In this document: one piece after another, positions 7,372 to 12,438 of the stretch | Layout: each line of letters starts with the position of its first letter | Numbering within the stretch: position 1 is the stretch's first letter | Assembly (NCBI GenBank): GCA_017621015.1 | Contig: JAGAUC010000156.1 | Location: 1 to 12,438 of the forward strand | From: Clostridia bacterium | GTDB taxonomy: Bacteria > Bacillota > Clostridia > Oscillospirales > CAG-272 | Length of the DNA: 12,438 bases | Direction: 5' to 3' | The notes under the pieces: generated by a model | What the model was told of the DNA's origin: nothing | What the model saw: the letters and a program-made list of their open reading frames with translations, nothing else | Databases searched by the model: none | Program-made: the position numbers and the translations under genes

Positions 7372-8553
7372 CACCTTTTCTCCGATTACGATCTTGCCGT
7401 CCACAAGAACCTTCTGCATTTGAATATCGTCATTAAAAATGCAGATGTCCGCGTCATAGCCGACCTTTAGCTCGCTTTTTTTCACGTCAAGATTCATCAT
7501 TTTGAGCGGATTTACAGTCATCATACGGATCGCATCGGGTAGAGAAACGCCGCACGCCACCATATTACGTACCAAGCGGTCAGCGGTAGCCACGCTTCCG
7601 GCAAAGCCGCTTTTGTCGACCATCTTTGCCACGCCGTCTTCAACGATAACGGGCAAGGGATCCTCACGGCTTCCGAGGAAGCTTTCACTTACATTTTGAC
7701 CCGCCGCGCGCATAGCATCGGTGATGAGCGCGACCGTGCTTGTTTTTTTGAATTTGGCCACATAGGCCAGAAGATTCAGCGGCAAATGACAGCCGTCCGC
7801 GATGATCTCCACGTTCATATCGTCGATAAAGTAGGCGGCCTCAAGCACACCTGCCACGCGAAAGCCTCCGCGGCGCACGATGGAGCTTGTGGCGGAGTAC
7901 AGATGTGTAACGTGACGGTAGCCCATGTCAAACGCCCTCACAACCGTGTCAAAATCGGCGTTGGAGTGCGCAATGCTGAGCGCAAAGCCCTCCTCCCGGG
8001 CAACCTTTGCAAAGCGCTCTGCGCCCTCAAGCTCGGGAGCAACGCTCCAGCGTTTGATGTTGCCGTCCGCCGCCTTAAGGATGGCGCGGTATTCCGCCTC
8101 GTCAAAGGCGCGGATATGCTCGGGCTTTTGCGCGCCTGCTTGCTCGGGCGAGATGTAAGGCCCCTCAACGTGAATGCCAAGCAGGTTTGCGCGTACGCGC
8201 GGATCCTTTTTGGCGAGCTTGTAGTTTTTGATGGCGCGAAGGAGCGCGTCGGTGCCGGCGGAGAGCAGGGTGGGCATCACCGAGGTCGTGCCGTGCCTAA
8301 GATGCGCCTCTGTGGCGTTCACGTAATCCTCGGGGGAGCCGTCCATATAGTCGCTTCCGCCGCCACCGTGCTGATGGATGTCTACAAACCCGGCCGACAC
8401 GAAAAGTTCGCTCGCGTCGATGACCCGATAGTCGGGCGAGGATAGCGCCTCTCTTCCTATGATTTCTTCAATTTTTCCTTCCGAGATCAGAAGGTCTTTT
8501 TCCAAAATTCCGTTTTCGGCGATCAGACGGCCGCCGTGAATACGATATTTCAT
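7369..8553 (-). CDS. nagA: N-acetylglucosamine-6-phosphate deacetylase (NagA), variant clade
   Basis: This amidohydrolase removes acetate from GlcNAc-6-phosphate to give glucosamine-6-phosphate in the cytoplasm. It has 394 residues, the normal family length. The TIM-barrel metal motif HQH (H60, H62) is followed by E130 in HVEGP, H196 in AHSNAD, H217 in THLYSAT, and the catalytic acid D279 in ITDAM. All expected metal and catalytic positions are present, and FAGS near 317-320 is also typical. The usual THLFNAM substrate loop reads THLYSAT here, a divergence shared (from memory) with a clade often found beside Gfo/Idh/MocA genes; it could alter recognition of the sugar phosphate. The start ATG at 8553 overlaps the stop of the upstream oxidoreductase as ATGA, so the two are translationally coupled. 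This is the last gene of the nag operon. Confidence 0.94.
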   Translation of the reverse strand: MKYRIHGGRLIAENGILEKDLLISEGKIEEIIGREALSSPDYRVIDASELFVSAGFVDIHQHGGGGSDYMDGSPEDYVNATEAHLRHGTTSVMPTLLSAGTDALLRAIKNYKLAKKDPRVRANLLGIHVEGPYISPEQAGAQKPEHIRAFDEAEYRAILKAADGNIKRWSVAPELEGAERFAKVAREEGFALSIAHSNADFDTVVRAFDMGYRHVTHLYSATSSIVRRGGFRVAGVLEAAYFIDDMNVEIIADGCHLPLNLLAYVAKFKKTSTVALITDAMRAAGQNVSESFLGSREDPLPVIVEDGVAKMVDKSGFAGSVATADRLVRNMVACGVSLPDAIRMMTVNPLKMMNLDVKKSELKVGYDADICIFNDDIQMQKVLVDGKIVIGEKV

Positions 8554-9542
8554 AACAGTACCTCATTGTCTGCGTGTGCTTGAAGCGTAAGTGCCATGTG
8601 GGAGGAGGCGAGAATGTTTTCGGTCATATCCCGTGTGTTGTTTTGAATTTCCTTGGCAAATTCGGAGAGATAGTCTCCGCCTATCGTTAGCTCTGTGTAT
8701 TTTATCGGCTCGGTTTGTCCTTCGGCATACACTGTTACCGCCGCCTCGGCCCAGTTGAAGGTAAGCAGGCCCTTTTCACACCAGATGCGAAATTCCCAGT
8801 AGGAGGGAAGACAAAAGGCGGACGGTGAGGGTGCAGAGTAGGAGACGTCTGCTATAACTCCGGCACCTCCCTCAAGACGCGCCATAAACAGGGCGCAATC
8901 CTTGAAGTCCTTGTCCTTGTAAGCATAGGAGTTCCAGACGCGAGCCGCATCGATGCTTGTAAACTCTCTGCGCGTGAGCATCCGTACAAGATCGACGCCG
9001 TGAATGGCCAGATCGTTGATCGTACCGCCGTGCATTCCTTTTTCAAAATACCACGTGGGTCGCGTGCCGTAGGCAAGTGGGTGTTGGCCGTTAAAGGCAA
9101 CGTTTCGTATCTCGCCGAGCACGCCGCTATGAAGGATCTCGCACGCCTTCACGGTTTGCGGAAGATACCGAAGATCCAGCATACACGCGATCTTGCGGTT
9201 CTTTTCCCGGGAAATGCTTGCAATCTCCTCAAGCTCCTTGGGGCTTGTGCAGATGGGCTTATCGGCAATGACGTGCTTGCCGGCACGGAGCGCCTTCAGG
9301 ATCATTTGTCCGCGCTCGCCGTAGGCATTGCCGATGGCTACGGCATCGATGTCGGTCTTAAGCCACTCCTCATAGGTTTTCTCCGAGAAGGTTGCGCCGA
9401 GTTTTTTCTCGGCTGCTCTCCGAGCCTCACCGTGAGGCTCGATACAACCGGCGACCTCCGCTATGTCCGAGGAGGCCACCCTTTGGTAAAGGCCCTCAAT
9501 GTGTCCGTGGCGAAAGCCGTTAAATAAAATCTTAAGCTTCAT
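8550..9542 (-). CDS. Gfo/Idh/MocA-family oxidoreductase (nag operon, third gene)
   Basis: This 330-residue NAD(P)-dependent oxidoreductase-like protein has an N-terminal Rossmann fold and a C-terminal alpha/beta substrate domain. The DKP motif (K95) and the GGTINDLAIHGVDLV segment with D177 and H181 are the family's catalytic signature. The nucleotide loop is unusual, FNGFRHGHIEG in place of a GxGxxG pattern, so dinucleotide binding may be altered. I chose the ATG at 9542, which lies 2 bases downstream of the nagB stop (9544) and has AGAGGT about 8 bases upstream; the frame is open 34 codons further but runs inside nagB. The exact reaction is unknown. Relatives oxidise sugars at C2, C3 or C4, and some (GH109) use the bound NAD to cleave N-acetylhexosaminides. 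The operon context points to an amino sugar or amino-sugar derivative. Confidence 0.9.
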   Translation of the reverse strand: MKLKILFNGFRHGHIEGLYQRVASSDIAEVAGCIEPHGEARRAAEKKLGATFSEKTYEEWLKTDIDAVAIGNAYGERGQMILKALRAGKHVIADKPICTSPKELEEIASISREKNRKIACMLDLRYLPQTVKACEILHSGVLGEIRNVAFNGQHPLAYGTRPTWYFEKGMHGGTINDLAIHGVDLVRMLTRREFTSIDAARVWNSYAYKDKDFKDCALFMARLEGGAGVIADVSYSAPSPSAFCLPSYWEFRIWCEKGLLTFNWAEAAVTVYAEGQTEPIKYTELTIGGDYLSEFAKEIQNNTRDMTENILASSHMALTLQAHADNEVLL

Positions 9543-9543
9543 C

Positions 9544-10305
9544 TCAAAGAACCTCTGCCGCGCTGTCCTTATCCAGAAACATCTTGGCATCGCCGTGCTT
9601 GCGAAGCGCGGTGGCTGGACAGACCTCACCGTACTCGCCCTCAAGCATAGCCTTTACCGCATGGGCCTTTGTGGAAGCGGGAACGGTGCAGATCAGGTGC
9701 CCGGCGGACATAAGCGCAGGCACGGTCAGCGTCAGCGCATATTTCGGAACGTCGTCAAAGGTGGGAAAGCAGCCATCGTGCACCTGTTGCATACGGCAGG
9801 TATCGTCGAGCTCTACCTTTTTGATAAGCTTTGTGTCGTGGAAATCGGCAACAGGCGGATCGTTGAAGGCGATGTGTCCGTTCTCACCGATGCCCATACA
9901 GACCACGTCGGGCGGATTTTTGCGGAGCAGCTCGGCATAAGCCTCACACGCCTTTTCTGCCGGGAGCGTGGCAGGGATGTAGTTGACCGAGGCAAAGGGC
10001 GCAAGCGAAAAGATGTGGTCATTCAGATAGCGGGCAAAGGATTGCTCGTCTTTGATACTGAGCCCTGCATATTCATCCATATGGTAGGCGTGTACTCGGG
10101 AGAAGTCCACGTTCTCCGCAAGGAGTGCGGCAAGCGTTTCATTCTGCGAGGGGGCAGCGGCAAAAATGACGTTGGCATAGCCCTTTTTATCCAGGGTCTC
10201 CCGAATGGCCTTTGCCGCCGCCTGTCCTGCAGCGCTTCCCATTTCGGTACGTGTTTCATATATATATGTGGTAAGCTTCTCGGTTTGAATGGTTTTGATC
10301 AGCAT
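9544..10305 (-). CDS. nagB: Glucosamine-6-phosphate deaminase-like protein (NagB), variant active site
   Basis: This sugar-phosphate isomerase/deaminase is expected to convert glucosamine-6-phosphate to fructose-6-phosphate plus ammonia. It has 253 residues. Recognisable parts are HMDEYAGL (general base D77, matching D72 of E. coli NagB), GIGENGHIAFNDP (H144, matching H143), VPKYALTLTVPAL, and STKAHAVKA with K213 (matching phosphate-binding K208). Relative to E. coli NagB, D141 is replaced by N142 and E148 by D149, and the usual GSTP-type phosphate loop reads AAAPSQNET, so this belongs to a divergent NagB group. AAAGGAGGT lies just upstream of the ATG, a strong ribosome binding site. The gap to the upstream oxidoreductase is 11 bases. 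The deaminase assignment is likely from the fold and the nagA neighbour, but substrate and activity could differ. Confidence 0.88.
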   Translation of the reverse strand: MLIKTIQTEKLTTYIYETRTEMGSAAGQAAAKAIRETLDKKGYANVIFAAAPSQNETLAALLAENVDFSRVHAYHMDEYAGLSIKDEQSFARYLNDHIFSLAPFASVNYIPATLPAEKACEAYAELLRKNPPDVVCMGIGENGHIAFNDPPVADFHDTKLIKKVELDDTCRMQQVHDGCFPTFDDVPKYALTLTVPALMSAGHLICTVPASTKAHAVKAMLEGEYGEVCPATALRKHGDAKMFLDKDSAAEVL

Positions 10306-10316
10306 AGCGACCTCCT

Positions 10317-11393
10317 TTAATCATACTCAACCGAAAGGGGATTTTCGGCGTGGCAGGCCTCAATGATGCGAACGGTTTGCGCCGCCATTTCGGGCGTGAC
10401 TGTCAGGGGCTTGCCGTCAAGAATGGCGCCGTAAAGCATTTGATAAAAATCGTGCACTGCCATATCAAAGGACGAGCCCTCGATCGCGCCCTCCTCCTCG
10501 GTAAACTCCAGCTTTTCAGAGCAATAGGCCGGGTCGCCGTTGGCCTTAGCCAAAGTGCCCGCCACCACGGGGCGCTCGGGGTAGGCCGAGAAGTCCTCGA
10601 TGTATTTGAGGCGGTACTTAGCGTTGGTGGACATCAGCGTACCCTTGGAGCCGTAGATCTTAAAGACATAGTCGCCTGCATACGCATCGGCGGAAATCAC
10701 CTCAATGTCAATGGTTGGCTTGTCCTTGGCGGCAATGATGAGCTTGGCATAGTCGTCACCGTCGCCGCTGGTGAGAATTCTTCCCAGCGAGGAGAAGGCC
10801 ACCCTTGCCGTCTGGTCCCAATCAATGAGAGCCAATGCCTGTCCAATGGGATGAGGGCCGGTATTATAAAGACCGCCTGCGCACTTGCTTTGGAGCGTCT
10901 GCCAGTCCCAACGGCGCGCAAAGCCCGAATACTTGATGTTGATCTGGTGCACCTTGCCCAGCTTTCCGCTTTCGATTATTCTTTTGACATTGAGGAAGGC
11001 AGGGGTTATGATGGTCTGTTGGAATGCCGCGACCAAAACGCCGTGCTTTTTGGCAGTGCGGATCAGATCCATGCACTCATAGTAGGAGCGTCCGAACGGC
11101 TTTTCCGAAAGAACGTTAAAGCCGTGCTCCAGAAGATCCTTGGTGATGGGGTAGTGCATCTGTGAGAAGGTAGCATTGACCACAAGGTCGATGTCCTTAC
11201 GTCCAAAGAGCTCGGTGTAATCGGTATAGGTATCACAGCCAAACTCACGCGCGGCTTTTTCGCGTCGGTAGTCGTCCTTTTCCACAACCGCGACGACCTG
11301 GCAAAAGGTGTTGGCCTCACTAAGCAAAAAAGCACCGTGGATGTCGCGTCCGCTTCGGCCTTGACCGAGAATGGCAATTCGCAATTTCTTCAT
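10317..11393 (-). CDS. Gfo/Idh/MocA-family oxidoreductase (first gene of nag operon)
   Basis: This is a 358-residue NAD(P)-dependent oxidoreductase. The Rossmann loop GQGRSGRDIHG (10-20), the EKPFG motif (catalytic Lys98), and the GGLYNTGPHPIGQAL segment with conserved H181 are all visible. The usual catalytic Asp four residues before that His is N177 here, so the typical D-x-x-x-H pair is incomplete. I chose the ATG at 11393 because GGGAGG lies about 11 bases upstream, slightly long but clear; the frame is open 24 more codons, but these translate AT-rich promoter DNA. It is the promoter-proximal gene of the operon and shares only low similarity with the second Gfo/Idh/MocA protein, so the two probably act on different intermediates. 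The substrate is unknown; an amino-sugar-related sugar is inferred from nagA and nagB in the same operon. Confidence 0.9.
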   Translation of the reverse strand: MKKLRIAILGQGRSGRDIHGAFLLSEANTFCQVVAVVEKDDYRREKAAREFGCDTYTDYTELFGRKDIDLVVNATFSQMHYPITKDLLEHGFNVLSEKPFGRSYYECMDLIRTAKKHGVLVAAFQQTIITPAFLNVKRIIESGKLGKVHQINIKYSGFARRWDWQTLQSKCAGGLYNTGPHPIGQALALIDWDQTARVAFSSLGRILTSGDGDDYAKLIIAAKDKPTIDIEVISADAYAGDYVFKIYGSKGTLMSTNAKYRLKYIEDFSAYPERPVVAGTLAKANGDPAYCSEKLEFTEEEGAIEGSSFDMAVHDFYQMLYGAILDGKPLTVTPEMAAQTVRIIEACHAENPLSVEYD

Positions 11394-11430
11394 AATAATA
11401 AAATCCTCCCGTTTGGATTTGTTTTTTCTT

Positions 11431-11459
11431 AGTATATCACGATAAAAATATAAATGGAA
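11431..11459 (-). promoter_or_regulatory. Predicted activator-dependent promoter of the nag operon
   Basis: On the minus strand TATACT (11436-11431) is a good -10 box 38 bases before the start codon. At 17 bases upstream the -35 position reads TTCCAT (11459-11454), matching TTGACA at only two of six positions. A good -10 with a poor -35 and a repeat element directly upstream is the usual form of an AraC-activated promoter. Transcription would start near 11424. Confidence 0.5.
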
Positions 11460-11491
11460 TTGCACATTTTATTATTTTTATTGCAATTTTT
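11458..11491. promoter_or_regulatory. Paired TTGCA operator between araC-type gene and nag operon
   Basis: TTGCACATTTT (11460-11470) and TTGCAATTTTT (11481-11491) are direct repeats, identical at 9 of 11 positions and exactly 21 bp apart, two helical turns, as in half-sites of many AraC-family proteins. The same DNA also reads as an inverted repeat, AATTGCA (11458-11464) and TGCAATT (11482-11488), so orientation is ambiguous. One copy abuts the operon -35; the other covers the -35 of the regulator gene. Confidence 0.5.
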
Positions 11492-11509
11492 ACTTTTTTG
11501 TGCTATACT
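11481..11509 (+). promoter_or_regulatory. Promoter of the AraC-family regulator
   Basis: TTGCAA (11481-11486) is followed after 17 bases by TATACT (11504-11509), a sound SigA-type promoter. Transcription would start near 11516, leaving almost no leader before the ribosome binding site GAGAGGTG (11514-11521), so the mRNA would be nearly leaderless upstream of the Shine-Dalgarno, or the real start is a few bases earlier. The -35 coincides with one copy of the TTGCA repeat. Confidence 0.65.
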
Positions 11510-11526
11510 GAACGAGAGGTGATGTT

Positions 11527-12312
11527 ATGTTTCGGAAAGAGATTGGAAAAGCCGTTGTGGAGGTATCACACAAGCGGATCGAAAAGCCGCGGAAAAGCGT
11601 GTATTTTAACCACATCCACAACCATTGCGAGCTGTTACTTTTTTTGAGTGGAGAGGCGGACTATAATATCGACGGACAGGTCTATAAGCCACGGCCCTAC
11701 GATCTGCTTTTTATTCCTGCGGCTACGTATCACTATCTGATCCCGACCGATTCCTGCCCGTATGAAAATTATGTCATCGGCATCGATCCCTCGGAGATCT
11801 CCGCGCAGTATGAAACGCTCTTTTCGCCGCCGCTCATGATAAATATCAAGGAGGACGCCGAGTTCAAGGGCTTCTTCTCCCGTCTGGACATGTATGCGGA
11901 GCGCTACTCGAAGGAGGATTTTGACGTCTGTGCCAAGGCCTTGATCCTTGAGCTTGTTACTTATTGCGCTTACCGAAAGCACGAGATGCGCTCGGTGCAC
12001 AGCGGAAGCCTTGTGCACGTGGAGGAAATGATCGCTTACATTTCGGAGCACCTGGAGGAAAGGCTTGACGCCGATCGTATTGCCCGCCATTTTTTGCTCT
12101 CGCGCTCTTATGTGCAAAATTTGTTTTCGCAAAACATGCACATCGGACTCAAAAAATATATCACACAAAAGAAGATATACGCCGCTCATGCCGACCTGCT
12201 TCGCGGTATGAGCCCAAATGTCGTTTGTGAGAAATACCAATTTGGTGACTACTCGCTCTTCTACCGTACCGACAAAAAAACCTTCGGCATATCGCCGCGG
12301 GAGGTCAAATGA
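11527..12312 (+). CDS. AraC-family transcriptional regulator with cupin sensor domain
   Basis: This 261-residue DNA-binding regulator has an N-terminal cupin-like sensor (about 25-100, with the HIHNHCELLLFLSGEADY and RPYDLLFIPAATYHY patterns that bind a small sugar in this group) and a C-terminal pair of helix-turn-helix motifs (about 182-202 and 231-252, ending in YRTDKKTFGISPREVK). The protein ends directly after the final conserved helix, normal for the family. Start: ATG with GAGAGGTG 5 bases upstream. It is divergent from the nag operon and separated from it by a compact promoter region with paired TTGCA repeats, so it is probably the operon's activator and regulates itself. The inducer is unknown; an amino sugar or its phosphate is the natural guess. 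Confidence 0.93.
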   Translation: MFRKEIGKAVVEVSHKRIEKPRKSVYFNHIHNHCELLLFLSGEADYNIDGQVYKPRPYDLLFIPAATYHYLIPTDSCPYENYVIGIDPSEISAQYETLFSPPLMINIKEDAEFKGFFSRLDMYAERYSKEDFDVCAKALILELVTYCAYRKHEMRSVHSGSLVHVEEMIAYISEHLEERLDADRIARHFLLSRSYVQNLFSQNMHIGLKKYITQKKIYAAHADLLRGMSPNVVCEKYQFGDYSLFYRTDKKTFGISPREVK

Positions 12313-12345
12313 AAAAATTCGAACGCCTTTGGCGTTCGGATTTTT
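12312..12345. terminator. Bidirectional intrinsic terminator between regulator and tRNA-Leu
   Basis: CGAACGCC (12320-12327) pairs with GGCGTTCG (12331-12338) around a TTT loop, extended by A-T pairs between the A run at 12312-12317 and the T run at 12341-12345. It starts at the regulator's stop codon and, read on the minus strand, begins 7 bases after the tRNA CCA end, so it serves both genes. Confidence 0.92.
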
Positions 12346-12351
12346 ACTGTT

Positions 12352-12434
12352 TGGTGCGGGTGACAGGGGTCGAACCTGCACGAATGAACATAAGATCCTA
12401 AATCTTACGCGTCTGCCAATTCCGCCACACCCGC
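12352..12434 (-). tRNA. tRNA-Leu (anticodon UAG)
   Basis: This is a complete 83-base class II tRNA on the minus strand. The acceptor stem GCGGGTG pairs with CACCCGC, with discriminator A and an encoded CCA (12354-12352). The D region TGGCGGAATTGGCAGACGC is typical of tRNA-Leu. The anticodon stem TAAGA/TCTTA encloses the loop TTTAGGA, giving anticodon UAG at 12400-12398, which reads CUA and other CUN codons. A longer variable arm and the T loop TTCGACC follow. Its promoter lies beyond the window. Confidence 0.97.
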
Positions 12435-12438
12435 ATAT

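Noticed and set aside
7696..8445. A 249-codon plus-strand open frame inside nagA.
   Set aside because: It is the antisense shadow of an intact, fully motif-supported NagA; no start signal and no recognisable domain.
9499..10320. A 273-codon plus-strand open frame opposite nagB.
   Set aside because: Antisense shadow of nagB, with no ribosome binding site and no family features.
10350..11165. A 271-codon plus-strand open frame opposite the first oxidoreductase.
   Set aside because: Antisense shadow of a gene with clear Rossmann and EKP motifs.
11394..11526. A catabolite-repression (cre) or NagR/DasR-type operator in the nag control region.
   Set aside because: No match to the usual cre pattern or to TGGTCTAGACCA-like sites is visible; only the TTGCA repeats stand out.

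Overview
The window reads as ordinary chromosome of a Gram-positive Clostridia-like anaerobe, perhaps from the gut Oscillospiraceae or Christensenellales; that taxonomic level is inference. The support is a Gram-positive-type PolC replicative polymerase directly behind ispG, strong GGAGG-type ribosome binding sites, an ECF vitamin-transporter S component, and a Clostridia-style nag operon. Coding density is high, GC is moderate to high, and AT-rich DNA is confined to short promoter regions. There is no phage, insertion sequence or CRISPR array, and no gene-free stretch longer than about 135 bases.

Layout. (1) 1-5213, plus strand: the 3' part of ispG (isoprenoid synthesis), then polC starting 2 bases after the ispG stop. 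(2) 5214-6199: a promoter/hairpin region, a 278-residue cysteine-rich protein of unknown function, and a strong terminator shared with the converging minus-strand unit. (3) 11393 down to 7369, minus strand: a tight four-gene amino-sugar operon in the order Gfo/Idh/MocA oxidoreductase, nagB, second Gfo/Idh/MocA oxidoreductase, nagA. (4) 7371 down to 6200, minus strand: a separate promoter drives an ECF S component translationally coupled (ATGA overlap) to a small uridine-kinase-type P-loop kinase. (5) 11394-11526: a divergent promoter region with a repeated TTGCA element. (6) 11527-12312, plus strand: an AraC-family regulator. It is followed by a bidirectional terminator and a complete tRNA-Leu(UAG) on the minus strand.

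How they work together. The AraC regulator is transcribed divergently from the nag operon. The intergenic DNA holds two 11-bp TTGCA repeats spaced 21 bp. One touches the predicted operon -35 and the other covers the regulator's own -35, which suggests operon activation coupled to autorepression. NagA (GlcNAc-6-P deacetylase) and NagB (glucosamine-6-P deaminase) would feed amino sugar into glycolysis. Both carry changed active-site motifs and both sit with NAD(P)-dependent Gfo/Idh/MocA proteins, so the real substrate may be a modified or linked amino sugar. No sugar transporter lies in the window.

The parts most likely to be undescribed are the cysteine-rich protein, the pathway run by the two oxidoreductases with the variant NagA/NagB, the ligand of the S-component/kinase pair, and a recurring layout in which a promoter is embedded in a terminator-like hairpin.
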